64,000 nucleotides of DNA, taken from Diplodia intermedia. Its lineage: Eukaryota; Ascomycota; Dothideomycetes; Botryosphaeriales; Botryosphaeriaceae. Both the position numbers and the translations under genes were made by a program. The notes beneath the pieces are model-generated. The model did not search any database. It saw nothing but the letters and a program-made list of their open reading frames with translations, and was not told the DNA's origin. Of the stretch, positions 11,319 through 22,052 are shown in pieces (position 1 is the stretch's first letter; every line of letters begins with the position of its first letter). The stretch is taken from contig JAKEKT010000010.1 in assembly GCA_021495925.1 (NCBI GenBank), forward strand, positions 124,001-188,000, given 5' to 3'.

Positions 11319-12410
11319 GGTGTTCCGCTAGGCTGCCAAACGCGCAGCATGCGATGGGTGGCTGGGGTAGGTTGGGCGGAGCGGCGGGCGTCAGGGTCAG
11401 GGTGACGGCTCGTCCGGGGCGGTCGCAAACGGCGGGCGTCGGGGTCTGAGGTGCGGCGCGAGCTGGGGGGTGGAGCAGCGGGCCGCGGCGACAGCTTGGA
11501 GGGTGGGATGGAACAGCAGCAGAGATGCTGTGGTGAGTGGTGAGCAAGGTCCCAAGCTCGGGAGAGGTGCTCGAGGTGTCCCGGCTGCTGGCGCTCGCCA
11601 TGCACCGCACGGGGCACCGCGAATCGCGGAGCGTGACTTTCCTGGCAACAAATCGTTGGCTGGACGCTGCAGCTGAGCGGAGCTGCAGCAAGCCAGCCCT
11701 CCAATGGCCCACTCCGCCCGCCCAGCCAATGCAGCCCCCGCCCATGCGTCACGGTCTAGCCGGCTCGTGGCGACAGCAAGCTCGTGGGAAGAGCGGGAGC
11801 CTTGCTGGTGCTCGACCCCAACGCCGTTGCATGCACTGCTGTGTCACCACGCCCGCAGCCCGACGTCAGCGCCGCGAGCAGCCGCATTGCTGGCCGTTGG
11901 CCTGTTCGCCAGCCTGGCAGGTGGCAGCGCCGGATTTCCTGCTTGACACTTTTGGAGCTCACTGCCGGAATTCCGTGCGCTGCTGCGGCCAGCTTCGGGC
12001 GGCCCACATTGGATATTTGGATGGCCAGGGCTGGCGCGCCGCTTCCACCAACTGCGTGCTCTGCTGCCAGCAGCGCACGACAAGACCTCGCCCGCCCGGC
12101 CGGTCCTGTATATGCTGCGCCTCCAAGAAGCCAATGGGAGTGTGACCCGCTGCTCAGCCGTACACGCCATCGGTGCATGTGGTTAACGAGCCGTGCGAAC
12201 GGATATGGCCGCGGCGAATTTCCCCACAAGTACTTGTCCCAAGCCCGGCCGATGCCGAGTGTGCCAGCGGTTGCTGCTCTGAGGAGTGATATCAATACGT
12301 TAGGATGGATGGAGTGTAGTGTACAAGTCCGATCTACTGCGCAGCCGCTCCGAGCCTGCGGAGCCCCTTCCCAAACGCCAGAGACCGTCATGGCCCGTAT
12401 CCGTATGCAA
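11319..12410. other. EDE1 promoter region and 3' flank of the next gene
   Basis: About 1.1 kb of GC-rich sequence lie upstream of EDE1. Several long open frames overlap here on both strands, but they are compositional: they lack plausible starts and family patterns. I see no RNA gene. Confidence 0.5.
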
Positions 12411-13369
12411 TCAATGTCCGTATCGTGCGTGCCGATCGTGGGGTGGCCTTTTGTACAAGTCCTCGTTCTTGCAGAATCCCAGTGCCAGACCCGCAGGCTG
12501 CTTCGCTCCCCACGCTTTACCCAGCAACCAATCCGTGACGCTGATGACGCGCGTCATCTTATCCCAGTTGCCGCCCTCTTCGACGTGCTCTATCGTGTGC
12601 GTAAGAATGCGGCCCTCCTCATCAAACTCGAACTTGAAAAGCCCAACAAACTCTTCGTCGTCCTTCGCGTCACCGCCCAGAAATTCTGTAATCTTGTCAA
12701 CCTGCTCATTGCCAGAAATTCCGCGGTAAAACGCGCCGACGCCTTTACCCTTTGTTTTGCCGCAAGTCTTCCACTTGACGATCAACTTCTCGTGCGCCTT
12801 GCCAGACGTGTTACCGCAACCGTTGCGTATCATGCGCTCTGACATTATCTCGAGCCTGACATTCCCTACCACCGGAACCCGTCCCCACGCCACCGGCGCC
12901 GTCCATAGTGCCGCCGTGTATGCAATGCGCCCGCTGACGGTGGGCAGGTGAGGGTGCGTGGAGGGGAACAAATGGAGTGTGATTTGCGGCGACAGTATTT
13001 CCTGCGGTAGCGGAGACGCCAGGAGGGTTGGTAGGCGCTCGTGGAGGGTCCGTATTGCTACATACCGTCAGTGATCGGCAAGGTAGCGGCGGTTGTTCCA
13101 CTGGGCAAGGACTCACTCTTTCCGAGCTTCAGAGTCCGCTCATCTGGTGGTTTGCCACCCTCACCCTTATGCTCCGGGGGCAGCGGGCTGGGAGTAGATG
13201 CGCTGAACCATTCTTCTGTTTCCGTACCCTCGGGCTTTTGTACTTTCGCGAAGCTGCGGATGCCGTGACGGACGGCAGCTGGGACTGCAGCGGATGGCGC
13301 TCGAGAAGGAAGCCGGTGTGTGCGCGCAAGCCTTAAAGGCGGAATGCACCGCATCAGGCCGGCGGTCAT
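12411..13369 (-). CDS. Conserved protein, probable mitochondrial, NTF2-like fold possible
   Basis: Two exons, 13369-13117 and 13057-12411, are joined across a 59-nt intron (GTGAGT...TAG) and give 299 residues. The N-terminus is rich in Arg, Ser and Ala with few acidic residues, as in a mitochondrial presequence; an ATG at 13516 could extend it. The joined exon junction reads KLGKTIRTLHERLP and is followed by a well-ordered region with ITLHLFPSTHPHLPTVSG, YTAALWTAPVAWGRVP and a C-terminal strand pattern FEFDEEGRILTHTIEH ... VTDWLLGKAW. The last part recalls NTF2-like/DUF2358-type domains. I infer a fold, not a function, and cannot name the gene. Confidence 0.7.
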
Positions 13370-13833
13370 CTGTACGTTTGCGAAGTCATAGATGGTTGGT
13401 GCAAGTGGAGTGACGGCAGTGCGGGCGGAGGTAGGGAAGGCGACGGAATCCAAGCGGGTTTTATCGATAAGTAAGGATGCGGACAATGATGCAACGCTGA
13501 TTCGCCAAAGATCCATCGGTTCACCGAAATCGCTCCCGAACTCCGAATGTAGCCGTCCATGGTTTGCTACATTCTACGTCAACGGTCAAAGCCTTCGTCT
13601 GCATACTCCTGCACGACTTTCAGAGCCTGACCTACTTTCAACCACCCGCAGCGGAAGCGCTCAGTAGTATCCTTAGGGGAGACAATCAGGAATAACCTTT
13701 AGGTACTCACACCCTTCACGGAAGCACGCAAAAGAAAGCAGCAAGGTTCAATTCGTATGGAGGTATGTTCGGCTCAACTCCCATGGGTATCAAACTAGAA
13801 ATAGACGCCGAATCCAGGATAGTCACCGACACA
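13370..13833. other. Intergenic spacer
   Basis: This is the promoter side of the mitochondrial-type gene and the 3' side of the LURP-one-related gene, both on the minus strand. I see nothing else in it. Confidence 0.5.
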
Positions 13834-14483
13834 TCATTTCTCATTGCGCTTCTCGTCCAAGCAGATGCACATGGCTGCAATGACGGTCATGTCCACGTTG
13901 GGCGCTACCGTCACGACGTACGTCTGCTGGCCGCCGAACATCTCACGCGCGTTGAAGAACTTGCGGTCGATAGTAGCAACAAGTTGGCCGGTGACCTCAT
14001 CAGTGATGTCGGCAGTGGTGTCGAAGAAGTTGCCCTTCATCATGAGCTTCTCCTGCTTGCCGTGGGTGGAAGTGAAGCTGCAAATCGCTTTCGAAGATCC
14101 GACTGCCAACGTCAGTATGCCGATCATCGAGGCGATCTCAAGCGCACAGGGTACTCACAGCTCCACTTGCTCTGCACCTCGAGGAGTCTCTTGCCAGACG
14201 GATCCTCGGCGTAGTAGCAGGTCGGGATGGAGAAGTGCTCCTTTCGGATGGTGAAGAGCACGTTGCCTTGCATGTCCATGACATGCTTGCGTCCGCTGAG
14301 AGAAAAGTACTCGCCCTTGACTTGGAGAATGGCACGGCCGTCGACCGTCTTGATGCTGAAGGAGTCGCCAGAAAGGGACATGACCTTCTCCTTGAGGACG
14401 AGTGGCTCGGCCTGGCGCGCAATGAAGCTGGGGAAGAGCCCGAGCGGGGTGGGGTAGGGCGGAAGCTGAAGGTGAGGCGCCAT
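13834..14483 (-). CDS. LURP-one-related (LOR / DUF567, tubby-like fold) protein
   Basis: Two exons, 14483-14159 and 14102-13834, flank a 56-nt intron (GTGAGT...CAG) and give 197 residues. The pattern is that of the LOR family: an N-terminal Pro-rich segment, FIARQAEPLVLKEKVMSLSGDSFSI, then repeated beta-strand units with FSLSGRKHVMDMQGNVLFTI and GNFFDTTADITDEVTGQLVATIDRKF, ending in VDMTVIAAMCICLDE. The fold is a small beta-barrel around a central hydrophobic helix, related to tubby and scramblase domains. Cellular role in fungi is not established. No signal peptide is visible. Confidence 0.85.
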
Positions 14484-14748
14484 GTTGCTGGAGTTGGTGT
14501 TGACTTGCGTAAGGGCTGAGGTGAAGTTGAATAGGCGTGACGACTGGAGGAAGTGCCGGAGTCTGTTTTTATCTACCGCGATGGTGCAGCTATGGATGCG
14601 AAAAGGGCCGCACGTGTAACCAACATGCGGAAGTGGCTGTGCGCGCAGGGCGCAGGCAGCTGCATGTACGAAAATGGAAACCGACCAAGCCCTTCGCCGA
14701 TCTCAGCAAGCGGTCGGGTGGAGCCACAGAGTTCAGGCATCAATTCCT

Positions 14749-14761
14749 ATGACGTCGTCAT
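14749..14761. promoter_or_regulatory. CRE-like palindrome (bZIP-type site)
   Basis: ATGACGTCGTCAT is an odd-length perfect palindrome with TGACGTC at its core, the half-site pattern of ATF/CREB-type bZIP factors. It lies about 270 nt upstream of the LOR gene start. Function is inferred from the motif alone. Confidence 0.3.
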
Positions 14762-15931
14762 GCAACAAAGAATCTCGTTGTTGGAGCTCCGCGGGCCGGG
14801 TGTGGGATTGACGCCATATCCAAGGGAGACGGCAGGCACGCTCCTGCCCTTGGATAAGGTCCCGCCCAGGAGTTGGGTGCAATCCTCCGAAGGGTGGTGG
14901 CGGGGCTGTACATATAAGCGCAGCGCTACGGATTAGCCCCTCAGCCGACCGAGCTTGGACTCCGTTTCGCACACGGGCGGGTACCCTCGGCCACTACTTG
15001 TCTTACCTCGCAACTACCCACATCCCGACTACTGCAGGCCGGCATACATGCAGCGCTCACTGGCACTGGCGACAGAAGTCTGCCCTACATACAAGCGCTC
15101 CTCAGCATAGCCGTCGTGCGAAAGCACGGCATCGGCCAGATCACCCGTCTGGCTTGACGCTTCCGATTCTGTCCACGCTACTACTGCCCCATTCGTATTC
15201 GATCAGAGTGCTGAGTCTTTGGGTTTCCATCTTAACAGCCTCTATGCCGCCCAGCCACCAACGGCCTTGTCCACGTTGCATTCTTGAACGTCAACGCCTT
15301 GCCGTTCTTTCCAATCCTTATCTGGATCATCTGCAACCAACACTCAGTCAGGACGCTTGCTCACCCTGCCGAGGGCAGCAAATGCTGTTGGAACGACCGA
15401 CTTGGCTCATCAACGAAGTGTAGCTTCGCCGCTGACTTGCCCAAAACGCAGCCAGCCTAAAGCCACCTTTGTGTACTTGAGTGCGGAGTCGAGACCGGGA
15501 TGAACGGTGCGCGACCAAGACGCCCGCCTTCCGCGTAGTGCCCAATCCTTGCGATGATCAAGCCCGTATACGCCGTGGCTAGGAGAGATGTGACACTGGG
15601 AAACCGACGGACCACCGGAGGCGTCGCTTACCATGGTCCTACTGATACAGACTGCGGGATGGCAGAAGCACTTCGGGCTCTGTGATTCGCGCGTGGGAAG
15701 CCCAGGGATTCACTAATGTTTGCACGTCCACTGACAGGCAGGGCCCTTACCAAGGGTTGAGGCTTGTGCCTGGCGGCTTGCACTAGCAGCCAATAGACAC
15801 CACTCGACCATACAACCAGCTCGCGCCCTGTCACCTCTGGGCTCTCCCACACCCATCACGGCAGCAGGGTGGGGCCACATCCCGCCGGGGGAGTTTATTG
15901 GTTAGTGCTGGCACGCCTGCATCGCCTTCTC

Positions 15932-15940
15932 TTATATACA
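15932..15940 (+). promoter_or_regulatory. TATA-like box of the GPCR gene
   Basis: TTATATACA lies 112 nt before the GPCR start codon at 16052 and is followed by a C/T-rich stretch, a common fungal core-promoter arrangement. The spacing fits; no transcription start is known. Confidence 0.4.
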
Positions 15941-16051
15941 CTTGTCTCCGCGAACACTTGCCGTTTCGCGCTCCATCAACCCCGCTTCTGACCTGTATCA
16001 CCGGCCCCTCGTGGCCGTTGATAAGTCCCGGGCTTCTCCCGACCTTTGGAC

Positions 16052-17575
16052 ATGGACTATGATCCTGCTATCAGCGTGCCAACACTGGTCGGTAGTCTGC
16101 TTTCTTGTCTCGCCACTGCCTGCGTCCTCCTATCCTATATATTGTTAGCACCCCAACAGCCTTCCTTCCGCCACGCTCTCGTCTTCAATCTTGCTCTGAC
16201 TGGTACGCTTCCTCCGCATGCCCGCTCTGGGGGCGCCTGGATTCTGACGACCACCCTTCCAGAATTCATTAACTCACTCAACAATTCCATTTCCGGAATC
16301 TATGTTGTTGAACATCGACATGGGCTCATTCCTGGTGCAACGTGTCAGCTCAACGGCTTCGTTACCCAGCTATCTGTACAAGTACAAGGAGATAACCCCC
16401 GCCGCGGCAGTCTTACGCTGACGTCCGATATTCGAAGGCTGCAGACTTTTCCATCCTCGCCATTGCCGTAATCACATTTCTAACTGTCATTAAAAAAACT
16501 CATATCCCTTCGACATCTTGGTTGAGGACATTGGCAATATGCTCGACGGTATGGGGTGTCCCCCTAATCACAAGTTAGTTATGCATGAGACCCCGATGTG
16601 TTCGCCCTAGAATCTAACGTTAGTCAAGGTAGCATAGCCGCAGGTTTCAGCGCGCTACGGCCTTTTGGCGGCAATTGGTGCTGGATTTCGAAGGATCGCA
16701 CCGACCTACGCTATGCGCTGGGCCATGGCTGGCGGCTCTGCATCATCGTTGCAACCATATGCATGTACATTTACATGTATTCTTACATACAGCGCCACTT
16801 CTCCAGCAGCAAAGCACTGCAGCTGAGCGCCTTCGGTGGTCATACCCCGCCTGGTCACGATCTGGCGGAAACGGAAGCTGATTTGCCGAAGCCACAGCCG
16901 GCTGCTACTCGGATGGCCATGGAATCCAAGAGTCTCCAAGTGTTTTCCGGGCTTGAACGAGCAGCCGTTGAGACAGCTCTGACCGGATCCAACCAGCGAC
17001 CGGAAGAAACCAGCGCCCCCATGGCCGCTATAACCACGACGAATTTTAGGGTCGAGGTCGATGCATCAGTCCATCGTAAATCTGAACTCAGCATGGATAC
17101 CCCAAGCCACAGTCTCGAAATGTACTTCCCCGACTATTCGCGCCCGCCATCGAGCACAATCTTGTCGCGTAGGCTTCGCGAGAAACCGTCGCAAACACTG
17201 ACCATCGACACGACCATGACTCCGACAAGCGCACCGCCTCGGGAGCTCTTTGACTCGCCCACGTCTATACGCACCCACATGCAACAACAGGCTTTCCATC
17301 GCCACGCACAGGTGGAGCGGGAAGTGCGACGCACGCTTCTGCTCAATGCCTACCCGGTTGCGTACGTTATACTATGGCTGCCTGGGATAGCAAACAGGCT
17401 CGTCGAGGCAGTTACCGGCAGCTCACCTCGCTGGTTGGTCATCCTGCAGGGCACCACGCAGTATGTGGGGCTAGCAAATTCACTGACATACGCCTTTAAC
17501 GAGCACATGCGGAGCAGACTTGGGAGAGATGGAAGTGAGGGGTGTGGTTGGTCGTGGAGAAGAGGATTGTTCTAA
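16052..17575 (+). CDS. G protein-coupled receptor, Git3/Gpr1 and cAMP-receptor-like
   Basis: Four exons (16052-16202, 16263-16381, 16438-16573, 16644-17575) join in phase to 445 residues. Seven hydrophobic segments can be placed: VGSLLSCLATACVLLSYILL; the LVFNLALT region continued across intron 1; QAADFSILAIAVITFLTVI; WLRTLAICSTVWGVPLIT; WRLCIIVATICMYIYMYSYI; then, after a long Ser/Thr-rich third cytoplasmic loop of about 150 residues, LLNAYPVAYVILWLPGIANR and a seventh ending GLANSLTYAFNE. This order resembles fungal glucose/amino-acid (Git3/Gpr1) and cAMP-receptor-like classes. The ligand is unknown. Separate exons would be missed by single-frame gene finding. Confidence 0.82.
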
Positions 17576-17965
17576 GAAGCGCGGCGGGTCGAGACACGGA
17601 GAAGTGCGTAAGGAGAACGTTGCCATCTCTCCCAACTAACACACTAATTGCGCGGAAGTACATCCCCATATCCGCTTATTGGACCATCTGTGGGGCGCGG
17701 TTCCCGCCGGGGCAACTCCCCTCATCACTCAGACGTCATAGCGGCAACAAAGCAACAGCAGGGACCGCAGTTCTAAATCATCACTTCAGTAGCGGCACTG
17801 CTTCTTGGCAACCACGGTGGCCAGAACTCGCAGAGGTCATGCTGTTGTTCGCTATCCCCGTGATGACGTCTAGCTGCTTTAGCGCAGACGTATCCGCGAA
17901 GTCTGCTTAAAAAGGCGGGGTTCACTGTGCAAGCCGCCTGCAACATCGGGGAACTAGTAAAAACA
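17576..17965. other. Promoter of the epoxide hydrolase gene
   Basis: This 390-nt spacer follows the GPCR stop codon and precedes the epoxide hydrolase ATG. It carries two inverted CRE-like sites, listed separately, and no gene. Confidence 0.5.
17731..17871. promoter_or_regulatory. Pair of inverted CRE-like sites
   Basis: AGACGTCAT at 17731-17739 and its exact reverse complement ATGACGTCT at 17863-17871 face each other, 123 nt apart, within the 240 nt before the epoxide hydrolase start. Both contain the ACGTC core used by bZIP activators. The motif is short, and other copies occur in the window (near 30770), so this is only suggestive. Confidence 0.3.
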
Positions 17966-19198
17966 ATGATCGATACAGCGATTAAACCATTCGACCCTAC
18001 CGTTTCCCAGGACGAGGTAGACAGACTCTTCCGGAAACTCAAGGACTCGCACCTCCCACCATACCCAATCGTGCCCGATTCGGCCGACAACGACGACTAT
18101 GGCGCGTCTCTGGACTGGGCCCGCCGGCTGAAAGACTTTTGGGAAACCAAATACGACTGGAGCAAGGCGCAGGAAGAAATCAAGTCCTGGCACCATTTCA
18201 CCACCCGCATCGAAGGCATCGACGTCCACTTCATCCATGAGAAAGCTGTCACCCCTCCCTCTTCCCCCTCATCTAAACCTATCCCACTGCTCCTCATCCA
18301 CGGCTGGCCAGGTAGCTTCTACGAGTTTTCGTGCGTCATCAACCCACTCACCAACCCTCCGCCCAACGACGACGCCGACGCCGGTCCCAACCCGGCCTTC
18401 GACGTTGTCGTCGTCTCCCTCCCGGGCTACGCGTGGTCGAGCCCGCCGCCGCGGCGGGGCTGGACCCTGCAGGACTCGGCACGCGTCTTCGACACGCTGA
18501 TGGGCCGGCTGGGCTACTTTTCGTACTGCGCGCAGGGGGGCGACTGGGCGCATTGGGTGGTGCGCGAGTTGGGATCAGGGCGATTCCCTGCGTGCCGCGC
18601 CGTGCACACCAACATGTGTCCGAGCGAGCCGCCGGTATCAAATGCCAGCGAGCTCACGGAGCGTGAAGAGCTGGCGGGCGACAGGCTGAGGTGGTGGCTG
18701 GGCGGACGTGGCGAGGAAAAGCATATGGGGTACGCGGTCGAAATGCGCACGCGGCCGCAGACGCTGGGCATCGCGCTGAACGATAGCCCGGTCGGCATCA
18801 TGATGTGGGTGGGCGAGAAATACCGCGAGCTGACGGACCCCGACCGGTACGCGGACCTGCAGGATGAAGAGTTCAACCACCGCGTCGCTACAACGTTGTG
18901 TTTGTATTTCTTCACGCCTCCCAGCGTCATGACCAGCATGCTGTGCTACTTCGAAAACGTGCGGCACGAAGACTACGTCGTATTCAACACGAAGCCGGAG
19001 AACCGCATCACCGTGCCCATGGGCTTCACCAGCTATCGATGGGACATCTCCCCGACCTCGGAGCGGTCTGCAGCGACGACAGGGGATGTCAAGTGGTTTA
19101 AGCAGAGGGATTATGGCGGGCATTTCGCGGCCCTGGAGACGCCGCAGGAGATGGTTGATGATTTGAGGAGCTTTTGTGGGCAGTGGTACTCGGAGTGA
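17966..19198 (+). CDS. Epoxide hydrolase, juvenile-hormone / microsomal type
   Basis: A single-exon gene; the first ATG at 17966 gives 410 residues. The N-terminal part (IKPFDPTVSQDEVDRLFRKL ... YDWSKAQEEIKSWHHFTT) matches the EHN domain of microsomal-type epoxide hydrolases. It is followed by the alpha/beta-hydrolase core: oxyanion-hole HGWPGS at residues 112-117, nucleophile Asp193 in QGGDW, and catalytic His386 in DYGGHFAALE. Aspartate in place of serine at the nucleophile position is what separates these from esterases. The enzyme should open epoxides to diols. Substrate is unknown; lipid, xenobiotic or secondary-metabolite epoxides are possible. There is no N-terminal membrane anchor, unlike the animal microsomal enzyme. 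Confidence 0.9.
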   Translation: MIDTAIKPFDPTVSQDEVDRLFRKLKDSHLPPYPIVPDSADNDDYGASLDWARRLKDFWETKYDWSKAQEEIKSWHHFTTRIEGIDVHFIHEKAVTPPSSPSSKPIPLLLIHGWPGSFYEFSCVINPLTNPPPNDDADAGPNPAFDVVVVSLPGYAWSSPPPRRGWTLQDSARVFDTLMGRLGYFSYCAQGGDWAHWVVRELGSGRFPACRAVHTNMCPSEPPVSNASELTEREELAGDRLRWWLGGRGEEKHMGYAVEMRTRPQTLGIALNDSPVGIMMWVGEKYRELTDPDRYADLQDEEFNHRVATTLCLYFFTPPSVMTSMLCYFENVRHEDYVVFNTKPENRITVPMGFTSYRWDISPTSERSAATTGDVKWFKQRDYGGHFAALETPQEMVDDLRSFCGQWYSE

Positions 19199-19340
19199 AG
19201 AAACGTAATCATCGCTTTCCGTACATAGAATGTAGATGACGCCGCCATTGGTCTCGGCTGCCTAGTTTCCTCTGTAGCTTCGAGGCACATGTACATCTTG
19301 TTCGGGCGCGGAAAAGACTACAGCGTTGCCTTCGATGGTG

Positions 19341-20080
19341 CTAGCAGTTTTGCAAAGCCTCCAACAATGAAGATGAACTGGCGCCTCATTAGCTCCAATC
19401 TCCTCTCAGCTCCCGAGAGGGTCTACTTACTATTTCATCTATCAGTCCAGCATCGCCCAGTAGGGGAATGTACGTATCTCCGTCATAAAATGACCTCATA
19501 GCATGCCAGAAGCCGGGCCACCTGTCTTTCTGCAGCAAATCGTTGAAAAACCTGTTGCACGGTTAGAAGGAATGGCAGGCTCTCGACCCGTTGCTCCAGT
19601 GCTCACTCGGCCTTGTAACTTCCGGCAGGCCCCGCCTTCTCCTGAACCACCACCTTCTCGTTCTCGAACGCGACCATGGAGTGCGTGTGTCGAGCCGGGA
19701 TGTAGACCGCGGGGTCCCCTCCGTGCACGACCTGCGTCTTGCCGTCAACCGTGAGGGCCATCCGTCCTTCAACCACGGAAATATACTCGGCTGAATTCTG
19801 CGTTTGCCGGTCAGCGTTTTCTCACACACACCTGGACCGTGGTGCCGCAGATACCTTGTGCCAATGCGGCGGAACATTAAACACGAGTGAGCCCGGCTTG
19901 CCGTCGCCGACGATATAATTGATCCACCGCTCTATCGAGTCTTCGGGCTGAGACTCGTCGACGGTGATGTCCATGTGTAGTCCCTGCTTGCGTGGATCAG
20001 CCTCTTTATGCCCTGTTGCCGGCGGAGAGTCAACGGACCTTTCCCAACCCAACGGTTTTGTAGACTTTGCGAGAGGCCAT
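19341..20080 (-). CDS. Cupin-domain protein in five exons
   Basis: Exons read as 20080-20039, 19983-19855, 19797-19607, 19551-19431 and 19358-19341, all in phase, for 166 residues. The cupin core is visible: PPHWHK at the end of exon 2, NSAEYISVVEGRMALTVDG opening exon 3, then VYIPARHTHSMVAFE with the second histidine motif, and a helical tail KAEFFNDLLQKDRWPGFWHAMRSFYDG. The metal-binding His pattern is preserved in outline. The last exon, only six codons, is the weakest part; reading through intron 4 would give a slightly different tail. The first donor is GTCCGT. Function is not predictable; small cupins include dioxygenases, isomerases and detoxification enzymes. It is convergent with the epoxide hydrolase, 142 nt away. 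Confidence 0.75.
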
Positions 20081-20611
20081 GGCTACTGCAGCGGATGATG
20101 GTGCGAACACCTACCATGTCATGGCGGCTGCGGATTATATATACGGCTGGCTCGAAGTGCGGGGCTGATCATCAGCGAACTACGCGCAATCGGATCGGAT
20201 TGCGGAGTTTATGCATGAGCCGCCCGTCCGTTTTACCCATTGCGATCAAAGATTTGGGGGCCGGGTGGGTCAATCAAGTGACCTGACCCTTTTCGTGCGT
20301 GAATACTATTGGCCAGGCAATAACGGTCTCTATTGTTTTAGTAGCTCGGATGGCAAATATACCGGGGCCGGGCCGGCTATGTATAGGGGTCGGGTCCGAG
20401 ACTTACCGAACCCAAGTCCAACACGGCACGGCGGGTGATAAAAGAGATTGCACACCCCCATGTGCTTTCTATACAGACTCCGAAACAAAATGTTTAGGTA
20501 GGTAGTTGAATACAAGATCCAGACGTAAATGCACAAATTTGAAACTTACAATTGTATCATCATGTGTCATATATACACAGAAAACAAGCCCATCTCTTCA
20601 GTGGCGACGCT
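20081..20611. other. Spacer between the FMN oxidase 3' end and the cupin start
   Basis: About 530 nt, AT-richer in the right half. It holds the cupin promoter, including the TATA motif listed separately, and the 3' end of the FMN-dependent oxidase gene. No gene is seen. Confidence 0.5.
20132..20144 (-). promoter_or_regulatory. TATA box of the cupin gene
   Basis: On the minus strand the sequence reads GTATATATAATCC, about 52-64 nt before the cupin ATG at 20080. It is the clearest TATA element in this part of the window. A four-codon ATG...TAG frame lies between it and the start (20122-20111). Confidence 0.45.
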
Positions 20612-22052
20612 CTACCACCCGTTACACCTCAGCTTCGCCAAGTTCAAATACTCAGCATTGATGTCCCACAGATTCGACAAGCCCAAGTTCCCGGCGTCCT
20701 TGACAATCTCCATCTTCAGCAGCTCAATCAGCCTCTCGACGCCGGGCTGGCCGTAAACATTCGCATAGTGGAACGACCTGCCCAGGCCGACGGCGCGTAC
20801 GCCGAGCGCCAGCAGCTTCAGCACGTCGGTGCCGTAGCGCACGCCGCTGTCGGCGTACACCTCGAGCTGCTCGAACACCTCGGGCGCCTGCTCGTGGATC
20901 TCGATGGCGATCTCGAGCGGCGAGGGGGCGCCGTCGAGTTGACGGCCGCCGTGGTTGGACAGGTAGATGGCCGGCGCTCCCACCTCGACCGCCTTCTTGG
21001 CGTCCTCGACCGTGTAGACGCCCTTGAGGATGACGGGTAGGTCCGTCCACTTGGTGAGTTTCTCGGTATAGTAATCCCACTTTAATGGATGCCGTCAGCG
21101 TCGTGTTGTTTCTTGTATAATCACCTGAAGTGCTTACCGTCAGGGCTTGGAGGTCCTCGGTGTCGGTGGCCTGGCTGTCACGAGGGCGGTAGCGGGCATC
21201 GCGGGTACGGTCGCCGTCAGCAACGGCATCGATGGTGAAGACGATGGCTTTGGCGCCGGCAGCCTCGGCCCTCTTGAGGTTGTACTTGACGCTGGTGTCG
21301 TTGACGGTGACGTAAAGCTTCGAGTGGGTGAGCACTTATTGGTGTGCTTTGAGGATCGACTTACCTGCTGGAAGGTGACTTGAGATCCATTGCTGGGCTT
21401 GGCGGCAGCAAGCTCCTCGATGGTTTTGCTAGCGTAGAGGGCGGGCTGGAAAGTATTCAGCGTAAGGTCCGGCATGAGCGTCATGTTTCACCAACCATGT
21501 AGAGAATGTCCTGGGCATAGGCACCCTTCATAAAAGAAATCTCGGCTTCCTCTGGGTTGGAATAGGCGCCAATGGCAGCCGGGGCAATGAAGAAAGGAGC
21601 GGAGAAGTTGTAGCCCAAGATGGAGGTGCTGTGGACGTGTCAGACCATGGGCACGCATCTAGCGAGAGCTACCCTACCTCAGCGTGTTCTTTGTGTTTGA
21701 GACATCCTTGAGCATCCTGGGCCTGAACCTCAGCTGCTGGAAGGAGTCCAGGTTGTTCCGGTACGTCCATTCACCGCCAGAGGCGTGTCTGTACCACGTG
21801 TAGCTAGAGGCGTTCAAGCAGCTCCTAGCCGCAAATTCGAAGTCCGGGATGCATTGCAGCTGATCGAGCTCAGGGCAGACGTTCGGGGGCTCGTAGCCCT
21901 CGACGCCGAGAACGCGCTCAAGGCTTTGGCTGTTAGATGAGGGGGCTAAGACGACGGGACGGCGCGACTAACCCGGTGTCAGGCTCATTTATCCACGGGT
22001 AGGCTGCAAGGGACGAGCCCACAAAGGGCATAAGAAGATGGAGGGAGCGCAT
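20612..22052 (-). CDS. Secreted FMN-dependent 2-hydroxyacid oxidase/dehydrogenase
   Basis: Six exons (22052-21973, 21929-21678, 21628-21496, 21445-21365, 21317-21138, 21079-20612) join in phase to 397 residues. The protein opens with a likely signal peptide (LHLLMPFVGSSLAA), then shows the FMN-dependent alpha-hydroxyacid dehydrogenase pattern: FSAPFFIAPAA, FTIDAVADGDRTRD, LPVILKGVYTVEDA, and the active-site stretch APAIYLSNHGGRQLDG with the catalytic His followed by the FMN-contacting region YADSGVRYGTDVLKLLALG and VGLGRSFHYA. Related enzymes oxidise lactate, glycolate or longer 2-hydroxyacids. There is no cytochrome b5 domain, so this is not a cytochrome b2. The signal peptide suggests secretion or entry to the secretory route. 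Confidence 0.88.

Larger units (their letters stand above)
14484..16051. other. Long divergent intergenic region between the LOR gene and the GPCR
   Basis: About 1.6 kb contain no frame I can support. The region serves as promoter for both flanking genes, which point away from each other. It holds a CRE-like palindrome at 14749-14761, a TATA-like motif near 14912 (CATATAAG) and a better TATA motif at 15932-15940. Confidence 0.5.

Noticed and set aside
11784..12842. A 352-residue plus-strand open frame
   Set aside because: It overlaps the conserved minus-strand gene and its GC-rich flank, has no family pattern and is compositionally random.
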